Assembly (NCBI GenBank): GCA_017443265.1
Contig: JAFSOU010000041.1
Location: 1-64,000 of the forward strand
Origin: Bacteroidales bacterium
Lineage (GTDB): Bacteria; Bacteroidota; Bacteroidia; Bacteroidales; P3
DNA: 64,000 bases
Direction of reading: 5' to 3'
Below the pieces are notes generated by a model. It was not told the DNA's origin. It did no database searches and worked only from the letters and a program-made list of their open reading frames with translations. Made by a program: the position numbers and the translations under genes. This document shows positions 8,947 to 18,298 of the stretch, piece after piece; within the stretch, counting starts at the first letter, position 1; each line of letters opens with the position of its first letter.

Positions 8947-9708
8947 TCAGTTTCCGAACAGTTTGTTTAAGGATTGCATGCAAACTGTGATGTCGAAATA
9001 CAATTGTTCCACTCCGTATTTGTTGTCACGAAGTTTCATAACATCGTAGCTTCGCCCGTTTTTAGAAATTAGTGACTGGCCTTTCATCTCCATTCCAAAC
9101 AAATTCATTAAGGCGTATTCGTCCGAGACCGAGATCACATGGAATGCCGACTCGCTTGTAAGTCCGTCGCCAGTGGCGCTGATGGCCGCGAAGAGCATAT
9201 CCATCTGGGCGAATGCATTGCGTGTGCGCTCGTCATCTCTGCCATAAAGGTTTGAGTACGATATTAGCTTATAATAGTGGTATTTGAGATTCATCGGGTC
9301 TTTTTTCAGATGCTCATCAATAGCTTGAGCGGCCTTTTGCCAATTGGCTTCTGTAAGGGTGTCGCCGTCCAGAGCCTCTTTCACCTCCGAAAAATTGTCC
9401 GATTTATACGGATCATAGTCGGACCGGGTGGCAGCTCCATAATAAAGATGATGCAACTGCTCTGCAGTAAGCGTGGTGTCGGCGGCTTCGAAACGTCGTA
9501 GCAATTCAGAATAATAATATATGCCGTTCTTGTCTTCGACATTCTTTTTGATTTGATTGTAGTCGGGAGCGTAGACGTCCGATGTCGTCGTTTTTTCATC
9601 GTTAGGCTTTGCTACAGCAGATTTGCTGGACGAGCATGAGGGCATGATTAGCGATGCTGTTGCTGTTAGAAAAAGGACTGAACAAAATGCGAAAAATGAT
9701 TTTTTCAT
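8947..9708 (-). CDS. DUF4919-like lipoprotein
   Basis: 253 residues. An N-terminal signal (MKKSFFAFCSVLFLTATASLIMPSC) ends in a lipobox-like cysteine. The body holds YYSELLRRFEAADTTLTAEQLHHLYYG and DYDPY, which I recall as the signature of DUF4919 proteins of Bacteroidota; their function is unknown. The start at 9708 is chosen for the signal peptide; the longer frame runs into aspS. It begins 11 bases after the end of aspS, so it is probably co-transcribed, although no functional link is known. Confidence 0.7.
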   Translation of the reverse strand: MKKSFFAFCSVLFLTATASLIMPSCSSSKSAVAKPNDEKTTTSDVYAPDYNQIKKNVEDKNGIYYYSELLRRFEAADTTLTAEQLHHLYYGAATRSDYDPYKSDNFSEVKEALDGDTLTEANWQKAAQAIDEHLKKDPMNLKYHYYKLISYSNLYGRDDERTRNAFAQMDMLFAAISATGDGLTSESAFHVISVSDEYALMNLFGMEMKGQSLISKNGRSYDVMKLRDNKYGVEQLYFDITVCMQSLNKLFGN

Positions 9709-9719
9709 TGTCTGAGATG

Positions 9720-11474
9720 TTATTTCAAATCTACTTTTATCTGAAGTTCGTCGAGCTGGGCGTCGGAGATAGGCGAGGGGCTTCCGCTCATCACGTCGCG
9801 TCCGGCGTTGTTCTTGGGGAAGGCTATGAAGTCGCGGATGCTGTCGCAGCCACCAAAGAGCGAGCACAGGCGGTCGAAACCGAAGGCCAGTCCTGCGTGT
9901 GGCGGTGCGCCGTACTCGAAAGCTCCCATCAGGAAACCGAACTGCTCCTGCGCCGACTCGTCGGTGAAACCGAGGGTGTGGAACATCTTGTTCTGCAAGG
10001 TGCGGTTGTGGATACGTATGGAGCCGCCGCCAACCTCAACGCCGTTCATCACTATGTCGTAGGCGTTGGCGCGTATGTCGCCCCAGCGCGACGGGTCGTC
10101 CAGAAGTGCTTCGTCTTCGGGCTTGGGCGCGGTGAAGGGGTGGTGCATGGCGTAGTAGCGTTGCGTCTCGTCGTCCCATTCCAGCAAGGGGAAATCGACA
10201 ACCCACAGAGGGGCGTACAGGTCGGGGTTGCGCAGACCGAGCTGGCTGCCCATCTCCAGACGCAGGGCGCAGAGCTGCACACGGGTTTTCATGGCAGGGC
10301 CGCAGAGTATCAGCATCAGGTCGCCGGGCTTGGCGCCGAAACGGTCGGCAAAGGCCTTGAGGTCGTCCTGAGTGTAGAACTTGTCCACCGACGATTTGAA
10401 AGTGCCGTCGGCGTTGTATTTGATGTAAACCATACCGCCGGCTCCTACCTGCGGACGTTTCACGAAGTCGGTGAGTGCGTCGAGCTGCTTGCGCGAGTAT
10501 TCAGCACAGCCTTGTGCGCAGATGCCCACCACAAGCTCGGCACCGTCGAATAGGCCGAAGCCATGACCTTTGGCCACGTCGTTGAGCTCCACAAACTGCA
10601 TTCCGAAACGGATGTCGGGCTTGTCGCTGCCGTAGAGCCGCATGGCGTCGTGCCATGTCATACGCGGGAAATCGCCGAATTCCAAGCCTTTAACCTCCTT
10701 GAAGAGGTGTTTTGCCAATCCTTCGAAGGTGTTGAGCACGTCCTCCTGTTCCACAAACGACATCTCGCAGTCGATCTGCGTGAATTCCGGCTGACGGTCG
10801 GCGCGCAGGTCCTCGTCGCGGAAACAGCGCACTATCTGGAAATAGCGGTCCATGCCGGCCACCATAAGCAACTGCTTGTACTGTTGCGGACTCTGCGGCA
10901 GGGCGTAGAACTCGCCGGGGTTCATACGGCTGGGCACCACAAAATCGCGGGCTCCTTCGGGGGTGGATTTGATGAGCATGGGGGTCTCTATCTCGAGGAA
11001 CCCTAGGTTGTTCAGGTAGTTGCGTGTGAGCATGGCCATGCGGTGGCGCAACTCGAGGTTGCGGCGTACGGGGTTGCGGCGGATGTCGAGGTAACGGTAT
11101 TTCATGCGCAGGTCGTCGCCGCCGTCGCTGTTGTCTTCGATGGTGAAGGGCGGCAGTTTCGACTCGTTGAGCACCGTCAGTTTCTCGACGATAAGCTCTA
11201 TCTCGCCGGTGGGTATTTTGTTGTTTTTGCTGGAGCGTTCGGCTACGGTGCCTTCGGCCTGAAGCACGAACTCACGTCCCAAACGGCGAGCCTGTTCGCA
11301 GAGTTCGGCGTTGGTTTCCATGTTGAACGCCAGCTGTGTGATGCCGTAGCGGTCGCGCAGGTCGATGAAGGTCATCCCGCCAAGGTCGCGGGAGCGCTGC
11401 AGCCAGCCACTGAGGGTTACGTGCTGGCCTACGTTGCTGATTGTCAATTCTCCACAAGTATGTGTCCTGTACAT
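9720..11474 (-). CDS. aspS: aspartate--tRNA ligase, bacterial type
   Basis: 584 residues. An N-terminal OB-fold anticodon domain ([25 protein letters not shown]), class II motif 1 region, motif 2 ([19 protein letters not shown]), an inserted GAD domain (about 290-400) and motif 3 ([15 protein letters not shown]) are all present. It activates aspartate and charges tRNA-Asp in the cytosol. The GAD insertion marks it as the bacterial AspRS family. Upstream lies a 370-base block of hairpin repeats in which no promoter could be picked out. Confidence 0.97.
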   Translation of the reverse strand: MYRTHTCGELTISNVGQHVTLSGWLQRSRDLGGMTFIDLRDRYGITQLAFNMETNAELCEQARRLGREFVLQAEGTVAERSSKNNKIPTGEIELIVEKLTVLNESKLPPFTIEDNSDGGDDLRMKYRYLDIRRNPVRRNLELRHRMAMLTRNYLNNLGFLEIETPMLIKSTPEGARDFVVPSRMNPGEFYALPQSPQQYKQLLMVAGMDRYFQIVRCFRDEDLRADRQPEFTQIDCEMSFVEQEDVLNTFEGLAKHLFKEVKGLEFGDFPRMTWHDAMRLYGSDKPDIRFGMQFVELNDVAKGHGFGLFDGAELVVGICAQGCAEYSRKQLDALTDFVKRPQVGAGGMVYIKYNADGTFKSSVDKFYTQDDLKAFADRFGAKPGDLMLILCGPAMKTRVQLCALRLEMGSQLGLRNPDLYAPLWVVDFPLLEWDDETQRYYAMHHPFTAPKPEDEALLDDPSRWGDIRANAYDIVMNGVEVGGGSIRIHNRTLQNKMFHTLGFTDESAQEQFGFLMGAFEYGAPPHAGLAFGFDRLCSLFGGCDSIRDFIAFPKNNAGRDVMSGSPSPISDAQLDELQIKVDLK

Positions 11475-11495
11475 TGTATTATGTTTTTTTTATTT

Positions 11496-11830
11496 GTTTC
11501 TCCCCACACTGCGCTTCGCTTGTATGGGGTTATTAATAGTGTAGTGCCTCCGGCACATTTTTGTTTTTTTTTTTTATCCTTTTTTCTTCTCTTCCCCAGA
11601 CTGCGCTTTGCTTGTCTGGTCCCCAGACTTTCAGTCAGGGGTTAATAGAATGATGTGCCTTCGGCACATTGTTGTTTTTTTTCTCTCTGTCCCCAGACTG
11701 CGCTTTGCTTGTGCGAGGGCTCTACACAGCACTTCGTTCGTGTGAGCCACCCAGACTGCGCTTTGCTTGTCTGGTCCCCAGACTTTCAGTCAGGGGTTAA
11801 TGGAATGATGTGCCTTCGGCACATTGTTTG
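11496..11830. repeat. cluster of two-hairpin intergenic repeat units
   Basis: Contains units built from a first hairpin (CCCCA(C/G)ACT... to ...GGGG), the linker TTAATRGAATGAT and a second hairpin GTGCCTTCGGCAC. Nearly identical copies lie at about 11596-11673 and 11749-11826; a diverged copy is at 11503-11567, and a partial copy (CCCCAGACTGCGCTTTGC) near 11690. T- and C-rich stretches separate them. Related units with another second hairpin occur at 14728-14832 and 43262-43321. No gene is present. Confidence 0.7.
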
Positions 11831-11846
11831 TATCTGTTTCTTTTTT

Positions 11847-12431
11847 TTATTGTTTTTGGGCGTCGTTATCCCAATACATTCGGCTCATGTTGAAGTTTTC
11901 GGGATATTTGGCTCCGATATTTTTGTAATGGTTTTGAATTTCTATTATGTCTTGTTCGTAATTGCCTGAGGGGATGAACGATTCCCAAACCCCCGACTGT
12001 TTTTTGGGGTAGTCGATGTAGGTTAGGACTATGGGCACGCCAGCCCCCATGGCGATGTCGTAAAATCCGCGTTTCCAGCGTTTTGTGTATTTGCGGGTGC
12101 CTTCGGGGGTTACCACAAGGGTGAAATGCTCGTTGTCGTGGAACTGTTGCACCACCTGCTGCACCACGTTGTTGTGGCGGTTTCCGCGGTCGATGGACAC
12201 GCCGCCCATGTGCCTGAGCAGGGGTCCCATGGGGCCTTTGAAGAACTCTTTTTTGATGAGTATGCGCGACTTGACGCCCAGTATCCACAGCGAGATGCGT
12301 CCGATAACGAAGTCCCACACGCTGGTGTGCGGAGCCATTATCAGCACGCAGCGGCGGATGTCGAGGTTGTTGCCCTCGTCGAACCGCCAGCCGAAGATTT
12401 TAAGTACAAAACGCCAAAAACGTGCTTTCAT
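11847..12431 (-). CDS. lysophospholipid acyltransferase family protein (PlsC-like)
   Basis: 194 residues. Block I HTSVWD (the catalytic HX4D), block II RILIKKEFFKGPMGPLLRHMGGVSIDRG and block III VVTPEGTRK are all present, which defines the PlsC/LPLAT superfamily. Members acylate lysophosphatidate or related lipids at the inner membrane. It is shorter than true PlsC and without long membrane helices, like the small acyltransferases common in Bacteroidota. Its ATG lies 6 bases after the stop of the upstream glycosyltransferase, so the two are probably co-transcribed. The exact acyl acceptor is not evident. Confidence 0.8.
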   Translation of the reverse strand: MKARFWRFVLKIFGWRFDEGNNLDIRRCVLIMAPHTSVWDFVIGRISLWILGVKSRILIKKEFFKGPMGPLLRHMGGVSIDRGNRHNNVVQQVVQQFHDNEHFTLVVTPEGTRKYTKRWKRGFYDIAMGAGVPIVLTYIDYPKKQSGVWESFIPSGNYEQDIIEIQNHYKNIGAKYPENFNMSRMYWDNDAQKQ

Positions 12432-12437
12432 GGTTGT

Positions 12438-14663
12438 TTACATTTTGTCGAGAGCTTCCTTGTACATGGCGGCCTCTTTCTTTTTGCCACGCTTGGTGTA
12501 GCTGTCCAACAAAGCCTGATACAGCTTGCGGTAGGCGCCGCGCTCGTCGAGGCCTTGGGCTTTGTTGAGGGCCACCCAAGTGGCTACAAAGTTGTTGTCC
12601 ACAAGGTCCACGTCGATCATCCTTATCATGGTCTGTTCGGCGTTGAACAGGTTGTTGCTTTGCAGATAGATTTGCAGCTGCAGCTGGTAGGCGCCGCCGT
12701 ATTTGTAGTTGTGTTTCAGTATTCCTTCGGTTATCTCCACGGCTTTCTGCGGGTTGCCTTTCATAAGGTGTGCGTAGGCCGCGAAATAGCTGGCCTCGTC
12801 GTTGTTGGGCTCAATCTCGTTGAGGTATTTGTCGGTCATCATCAGGCAGCTGTCGGGCTGCTGTTTGTTCAGGTATATCTCCGCAAGGTTGATGATGGCT
12901 GTCTCGTCAAGCGGGTTGTTTTCCAACGATTTGAGATATAGTGTTTTGGCGGTGTCGAGCTGTCCGGCCTTTTTCAGACGTGTGGCGTCGAGGTCGTAGG
13001 TATTGTCGCGTTTCAGCACAAGGGCGATGGGCACTCCGTCCACATCCACGGTATGCACGCAGTTCTTTGGCGGGAACACCTTGGGGTTGCGCAGCTGCTC
13101 GGGGGCGATGCCCGTTACAGCGAACACCGCGTAGTCCCATTCGTACTCGCCGCGACGGTACCAGCGCACGAAACGCGGTTTGAAATGCGTGGTGTCGTTA
13201 CGAAGGAAATATTTGGTGGAGTTGAAATGCCACGACCCCACCTGAATTTTCTCGTCGGAGGGTTCGGCGTTGGCCACCACCCATTCCGTGGCCTCGCGCA
13301 CCGAGTGGTAGTAGTAGTCGAGCTCGTAGTTGCCGAAAGCCTTTTTGGCACCGCCTTCGAACTCGTTGAAATATACATATTCGTAAGGATGGTTTTTAGC
13401 TATATGGATGGCGGGGGTGATGAGCAGCACAAACGGCAGCACGTTGCCCACAATGCCCAGCACTTTCTTTTTGCTGCCGAGGAAATCGGCCAGAGCCGCA
13501 AATCCCAGACCTGCCGCTATTGCCATGGAAGGATAGGCGAACAGCGAGTGCCGCCAGCCGCCGTAAACGTTGGCTCCGGTATATACAATCCAGAACACGG
13601 GGAACAGGAAAGTGAAATATACAATTATGGTTTCCAGACGTTTCTCCTTTGCCCAGCCGCCGAAGAAGGGGTATAGCAAAAAGCCTATTATCACGGCGAT
13701 GGGGATGGTCATAAGGATGAACTTGGGGGTGTAGTACCAAGGCAGAGCGTCGGACCAAAGCATCTCGCCTTCAAACACTTGACGTATGGCTATGGCAAAC
13801 TGCGACATGGCGTCGTACGACTCCGACACATGGCTTATCGGCGACTGCCATGCGTAAGGCCAAATCAGAAGTCCTGCAAAGAATCCCACAATGCTCACCA
13901 CTGCGGCCCAGAGTATGGTAGTGAACACTGTCTTGCCGACGGGCTGCGGTTTGTTTTTGGGGTTGGCTTTTGCGGCGGCCTTGTTGTCGCGCACCAGCTT
14001 GATGAGCCACAGCAGTCCGAAGAAACCGAAATATCCGAACAGGATAAGTCCGCCCACACGTATGCTTATGGCGAAGGCTATGCTCAGCGCCAGCATCAGC
14101 ATGATGTACCACTTGGGCTTGGGAGCCTGACGGAAGAACATTATCATATAATATAGCGACATCACCACGCCGGCGGCGAAGGGTATGTCCTTGGGGTTGT
14201 TGAACGAATGTCCGAGCAGTCGTGGCGAGAGGAACAGCAGCAGCAGGGTGAACACTCCCGCTTTCCAGCCGCCCAAGCGCCATGCTATAAGTCCTCCGAA
14301 AAGCACTATAAGCCATCCGCACAGCGAGTTGAAGATATGTCGCGACTTAGCTATGTCGTTGATGCCGAAAGTGTCGTTGAACCAAGCTGTAAGCACGTCG
14401 AAGGAGCAGCCGTAGTATTTGAGGTTCCAGCCTTGTTTGTTGCCGTCTATCTCCACCATGTCCTGCAGGCAGGTGGTGTCGGCGCCGTCGGTTTTGTAGT
14501 AGTTGAGCACAAACTCGCCCTGCGGTATCTGGAAACCGTCCTCGTCGCCGCTGTTGCCTGCGCCGGTACTCATCAGGGGCATTGCAAAGAGCAGTATGGC
14601 AGCAATGGCCACAAATGCCCAGAACCATAGGTTGTTCTTGTTTTCGGAAAAGAATTTTTTCAT
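12438..14663 (-). CDS. GT-C type membrane glycosyltransferase with C-terminal TPRs
   Basis: 741 residues. After a first membrane helix, a periplasmic loop holds SGDEDGF, placed like the acidic catalytic motif of the GT39/ArnT type of GT-C enzymes. About ten further hydrophobic helices follow to about residue 425, then a soluble part with HFNSTKYFLRNDTTHFKPRF, and finally TPR-like helical repeats (LKKAGQLDTAKTLYLKSLENNP, DETAIINLAEIYLNKQQPDSC) to the end. Such enzymes transfer a sugar from a polyprenyl-phosphate donor. The neighbouring GT2 enzyme (14845-15600) resembles polyprenyl-phosphate sugar synthases and could make the donor. The acceptor is unknown. Confidence 0.7.
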   Translation of the reverse strand: MKKFFSENKNNLWFWAFVAIAAILLFAMPLMSTGAGNSGDEDGFQIPQGEFVLNYYKTDGADTTCLQDMVEIDGNKQGWNLKYYGCSFDVLTAWFNDTFGINDIAKSRHIFNSLCGWLIVLFGGLIAWRLGGWKAGVFTLLLLFLSPRLLGHSFNNPKDIPFAAGVVMSLYYMIMFFRQAPKPKWYIMLMLALSIAFAISIRVGGLILFGYFGFFGLLWLIKLVRDNKAAAKANPKNKPQPVGKTVFTTILWAAVVSIVGFFAGLLIWPYAWQSPISHVSESYDAMSQFAIAIRQVFEGEMLWSDALPWYYTPKFILMTIPIAVIIGFLLYPFFGGWAKEKRLETIIVYFTFLFPVFWIVYTGANVYGGWRHSLFAYPSMAIAAGLGFAALADFLGSKKKVLGIVGNVLPFVLLITPAIHIAKNHPYEYVYFNEFEGGAKKAFGNYELDYYYHSVREATEWVVANAEPSDEKIQVGSWHFNSTKYFLRNDTTHFKPRFVRWYRRGEYEWDYAVFAVTGIAPEQLRNPKVFPPKNCVHTVDVDGVPIALVLKRDNTYDLDATRLKKAGQLDTAKTLYLKSLENNPLDETAIINLAEIYLNKQQPDSCLMMTDKYLNEIEPNNDEASYFAAYAHLMKGNPQKAVEITEGILKHNYKYGGAYQLQLQIYLQSNNLFNAEQTMIRMIDVDLVDNNFVATWVALNKAQGLDERGAYRKLYQALLDSYTKRGKKKEAAMYKEALDKM

Positions 14664-14727
14664 TGTCGGTTTTTATTTATATATTATGTATGTCTTTACG
14701 ATGATTTAGCGTGTCTCCGACACGAAC

Positions 14728-14832
14728 TCCCCACACTGCACTTCGGCATTCTCCGCTTCGCTATCGGAACAGCCACAGGCAGTTCCTTCATGTGGGGTTA
14801 TTAGAATTTGCTCTCTTCGAGAGCTTTTTGTA
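14728..14832. repeat. two-hairpin intergenic repeat unit
   Basis: CCCCACACTGCACTTCGG at the left pairs at its end with TGTGGGG on the right; the linker TTATTAGAAT follows, then the hairpin GCTCTCTTCGAGAGC with a TTCG tetraloop and T residues. It is the same architecture as the 11.5 kb cluster, with a different second hairpin. The T-tract lies on the plus strand, while both flanking genes run on the minus strand, so it is not a simple terminator for them. Confidence 0.65.
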
Positions 14833-14844
14833 TTTTTGATTTCA

Positions 14845-15600
14845 TTATTTTTTAATGTTCTTTCGTTTAAGGTATTTGCGTTTTATTTTCAGCATCTCCA
14901 TGGGAGCTTTGAAAAAGTCGTGGGCTTTGAGTCGCGAGCCGGCGATGTCTTCCCAAGCAAAGACGGGATGTTCGTATATCTCGTTGGTGGCGGCGGTGCG
15001 GCCGTAGGCCACTATGTAGCGGGCCAGTATCTCCACGTCGAACAGCCAGCGGGTGATGAATTTTTCGTTGAAAAGTGTGGTAACCACTTCGGTGCGGTAC
15101 AGCTTGGCGCCGCACTGGGTGTCGTACACTGGCAGTCCGAGCATGACGGAGGCGGCGGTGGCGAAACAGCGGCCGAGGTAGTGGCGCAGTTTCTTGCGTC
15201 GCACCCTAGCGCCGAGCCTGAGCAGTCGCAGGCCGGTAACCACTTTGTAGTCGTGGTCGGCGGCGATGTGTACGAAACGCGGTATCTCCGACAGTGGTGT
15301 GGCGAGGTCGGCGTCCCAGAAACCGATGAAATCGGCCTGCAGCTCCGTGGCGGCGTGCATCATACCGCGGCGCACGGCCTCGGCTTTGCCGCCGTTCTGC
15401 TCGAGGTCGAGCACCAGCAGGGCGCTGTGACGCTGGGCAAGGGCGCGTAGCACCTCAAGGGTGTTGTCGCGGCTGCCGTCGTTGACAAAGAGGAAACGTA
15501 TGCCCTCGTTTTCGTCGGCAAACCGAACGAAAGCGTCGCCGTCGATGCGCTGCGATTCGTTGTAGCAGGGCACTACTATTATGGTGTTTCTGTTGTCCAA
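14845..15600 (-). CDS. family 2 glycosyltransferase, polyprenyl-phosphate sugar synthase-like
   Basis: 251 residues of GT-A fold: VVPCYNES at the start, FVNDGSRDNT, LEQNGGKAEAVRRGM, the DxD region WDADLATP, and later VTGLRLLRLGARVRRKKLRHYLGR and TQCGAKLYR. This is close to the DPG/DPM synthase-like GT2 group (Alg5 type), which moves glucose or mannose onto a polyprenyl phosphate at the inner membrane face. There are no C-terminal membrane helices. It lies upstream of the GT-C enzyme on the same strand and may supply its donor; this pairing is inferred. Confidence 0.8.
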   Translation of the reverse strand: MDNRNTIIVVPCYNESQRIDGDAFVRFADENEGIRFLFVNDGSRDNTLEVLRALAQRHSALLVLDLEQNGGKAEAVRRGMMHAATELQADFIGFWDADLATPLSEIPRFVHIAADHDYKVVTGLRLLRLGARVRRKKLRHYLGRCFATAASVMLGLPVYDTQCGAKLYRTEVVTTLFNEKFITRWLFDVEILARYIVAYGRTAATNEIYEHPVFAWEDIAGSRLKAHDFFKAPMEMLKIKRKYLKRKNIKK

Positions 15601-16170
15601 AGTCGTTGTTTTTTATTAGTTGTATCTAAATGAAATACAATGCGTTGATAATCGTTTTTTATGCCGTTTTGACCAATGGCGCTGCATCGGAAACAAATTG
15701 CAAAGATACAAAAAAAATATGATTTTACGAAAATTTTAAATAGTTTGGAGTTTGTAGTTTGTAGTTTGTAGTTTGGGGTTTTGAGTTTTGAGTTATACCT
15801 ATATTATATATCAACAGTTCGGCAGTTGGGCACAGCGGGTTGATTTAACACTTTTTTTATCTTCCTAAATATTTGATTTCCATAAAGTTTTATTACGGTT
15901 GTGCGGTGGTGTGGAAAAAAAGAGTGAAAAATGCTTGTGTATTCAAAAATAGTTTTGTACCTTTGTGTCAACAAATGAAAAGACGATCATCTATGCAGAA
16001 TACTGTTAATGAATGTATTACGGCATTTTCTGTGTTGCACAATTGTTCTAATTGTGTGGTTTTTAGGTGTTTCGTTTTTCAGTTTTGTCATCAAGAAAAA
16101 TGATGAGAGATTGCAATTTGTGGAAAAATAAAAAAGAAAACTGATAAAAAAATTAATTAATTGACACGAA
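15601..16170. other. 570-base intergenic region
   Basis: No convincing gene. It contains a run of TTTGTAGTTTGTAG-like tetrads at about 15737-15795, a simple-sequence filler also seen (as its complement) near 27055 and 53630. It also holds the promoter of the following lipoprotein gene and a leader of about 200 nt. A frame at 15873-16103 has no coding character. Confidence 0.5.
15935..15965 (+). promoter_or_regulatory. Bacteroidota-type promoter of the first fimbrillin-like gene
   Basis: TTG at 15935-15937, 20 bases, TACCTTTG at 15958-15965. The predicted leader to the ATG at 16171 is about 200 nt, long enough for post-transcriptional control, but no known riboswitch is recognised. Confidence 0.75.
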
Positions 16171-18024
16171 ATGAAACATGCATTTAAGACGATTGGCAGC
16201 ATTGCGGCAATGAGCGCGATAATGATAATGGCTGCCTCTTGTGCAAAAGACACCCTGTCGGAAGAGACGCAGGAAATGTATTACGCCAAAGGCGAGCTGC
16301 GCCATATATCGGTCAGCACTGTGATGCCCTCGGCCAACACCAACGACAAAGCCTTTGTTGACGGCAGCAGCTATGTGCAGTGGGTAGAAGGTGATTTGTT
16401 GAATATCAACGGCACCAAACTCCCCGCCGAAGAGGTTCGCGGAGCACACAACGACACCGCATCTTTCAAAGGCGATGTGTATGCTATTCCAAGTGGCGGC
16501 AACGATATTTATTGGTCGGTTTATCCCGCAAACAAAATCGGAGAATATACCAATGCTATACCCAGCGACGTTAAGGCCACCACACTTGATGTAACTTTCC
16601 CCAAAACATACAATTATAGCGCTGCACAGCTCAACCAGCACCTTACGGGACTCAATTTGATGGTTTGCCGTTCGGAGGTAGCCAAGGGCGCCGAGCTTAA
16701 GAAAATTGCCATGAAAAACGTGGGCTCGATTATGAGAATTAATATGACAGCCGCCTCCGGAGTATCGCAAAACAAAAATGTGCAAAAAATTATACTTTCG
16801 AGCTGCGACGGTAATATCGCCGGTAAATATCGTATTAATTCCAGCTACGCTGTTTCGACAATTTCGGGCCAGACATACACCAACACCGTTACCGTTACTT
16901 TCAGCACACCGGTTGACATCACTTCGCAGAAAAGCGTTTGTGTGATGCTTCCGCCAACCCTCAACAACAACTGCCTGAACGTTACTCTGGTGAACACCGA
17001 TGGAGCTATCTACCATCTTGCTACCACCAGTGCCAAACTCGAACGCAACAAATATTACACTGCCAATATGACTTCTGTCGATTTCTCGACCGAGGCTTAC
17101 GACAACAAGCTGAACAACACTACATACTATTTTAAGGTTGGTTCTTCGAGGAATGTTGTTTTCTCGCCGGGCAACCTGCAGTACAACGCTGCCACCACAG
17201 TGGGCGGAACACATTTCCGTTTTGCACCCAACCAGTGGGACTATGTGGGCACATCGTGCAAATACGGCACAGTATATAACACTTTGGGTGATAAATCCAA
17301 GAACGAAAGTATTAGTTCATCCTACAACGGCTGGATAGACCTCTTTGGCTGGGGAACAAGCGGTTATAACAGCAAAAACCCCTATATGACCAGCACAACC
17401 AACTCCGACTATGGCAATGGGAAAAATGATATTGCAGGCACCCACTATGACTGGGGTGTACACAACAAGATTTTTAACCCCAAGACCAATGTAGCAGACG
17501 CTGCCAACACTTGGCGTTTGATGACAGGGGATGAAGTGGAATATCTGTTAGATACACGTACCACGGGAAAAACCATAAATGGTACAGCTAACGCCCGCTA
17601 CACAATGGCTACAATAAGAACCGATGCTCAAGGCGGCAGCAAAAATGTGCATGGCCTTATACTCTTCCCCGACAACTATAACGGCGGTGGCACTGTTAGC
17701 GGAGTTACCTGGGGTAAAATTAACACCCATAGCTCCTCTTGGAATACAAAGTGTACCAAAGCAGGCTGGACTGCCTTGGAGCAACACGGCTGCGTATTTA
17801 TCCCCGCTTCCGGTTGGCGTTCAGGTACAACAATAGGTAGCTGTGGCAATGACCCGAACGCAGATCACCCATACCAAGTTTACTGCTGGTCTTCGTCTGA
17901 CGTAGATGGTGAACATTCTGGATCTTATGCCGAACACCTGCTTGCCAATAAAAACGAAGTGAAAAAAGCAGTTGGTCCTGCGCGTAAAAATGGCTATGGT
18001 GTGCGTCTTGTGAAGAATAAATAA
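16171..18024 (+). CDS. fimbrillin-like surface lipoprotein with FSPGNLQY C-terminal module (copy 1)
   Basis: 617 residues. A lipoprotein signal ends at SCAKD (Cys about 24). Residues about 30-310 have the organisation of fimbrillin/Mfa-like proteins (VQWVEGDLLNINGT, YWSVYPANKIG, MKNVGSIMRINMTA, VCVMLPPT). From about residue 325 a different module begins: VVFSPGNLQY, HFRFAPNQWDYVG, WIDLFGWGTSGYNSKNPYM, HYDWGVHN and a C-terminal GYGVRLVKNK, a module that recurs in Bacteroidales surface proteins and has a formylglycine-enzyme/lectin-like look. Probably exported to the cell surface. A paralogue follows directly. Confidence 0.7.
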   Translation: MKHAFKTIGSIAAMSAIMIMAASCAKDTLSEETQEMYYAKGELRHISVSTVMPSANTNDKAFVDGSSYVQWVEGDLLNINGTKLPAEEVRGAHNDTASFKGDVYAIPSGGNDIYWSVYPANKIGEYTNAIPSDVKATTLDVTFPKTYNYSAAQLNQHLTGLNLMVCRSEVAKGAELKKIAMKNVGSIMRINMTAASGVSQNKNVQKIILSSCDGNIAGKYRINSSYAVSTISGQTYTNTVTVTFSTPVDITSQKSVCVMLPPTLNNNCLNVTLVNTDGAIYHLATTSAKLERNKYYTANMTSVDFSTEAYDNKLNNTTYYFKVGSSRNVVFSPGNLQYNAATTVGGTHFRFAPNQWDYVGTSCKYGTVYNTLGDKSKNESISSSYNGWIDLFGWGTSGYNSKNPYMTSTTNSDYGNGKNDIAGTHYDWGVHNKIFNPKTNVADAANTWRLMTGDEVEYLLDTRTTGKTINGTANARYTMATIRTDAQGGSKNVHGLILFPDNYNGGGTVSGVTWGKINTHSSSWNTKCTKAGWTALEQHGCVFIPASGWRSGTTIGSCGNDPNADHPYQVYCWSSSDVDGEHSGSYAEHLLANKNEVKKAVGPARKNGYGVRLVKNK

Positions 18025-18060
18025 TAGATGCATAACATACTGATATAAAACAAACTACAT

Positions 18061-18090
18061 TTAACAGGTGCTTTTCCGGGCACCTGTTAA
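18061..18090 (+). terminator. hairpin between the two fimbrillin-like genes
   Basis: TTAACAGGTGC and GCACCTGTTAA form a perfect 11-bp stem with an eight-base loop. The T-rich tail is interrupted (GTGTTTGTTTTTG), so termination may be partial. The intergenic gap to the next gene (about 270 bases) has no clear promoter of its own. Confidence 0.65.
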
Positions 18091-18298
18091 GTGTTTGTTT
18101 TTGAGGCTATAGCAACACCATTTACCGCACAACATAACCGTTCCGAAAAAAGAATAGTGCTTTTACAAGTGCAATAATCTTTTTGTGTAAAAAAAACAAC
18201 AGCGGATTTATTTCGCACAGTTCCCGCAAACATCCCTAAATCCACGGCAAACCACCGTTGAAACAATTGAGAACTTGTGCCCTTTTCAAGACAATACT

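Noticed and set aside
11496-11830. CRISPR array
   Set aside because: Copies are few, irregularly spaced and built of hairpins with a linker; they belong to a dispersed intergenic repeat.
15601-16170. Small gene at 15873-16103
   Set aside because: It overlaps the promoter of the fimbrillin-like gene, is rich in Cys and Phe without pattern and has no ribosome-binding context.
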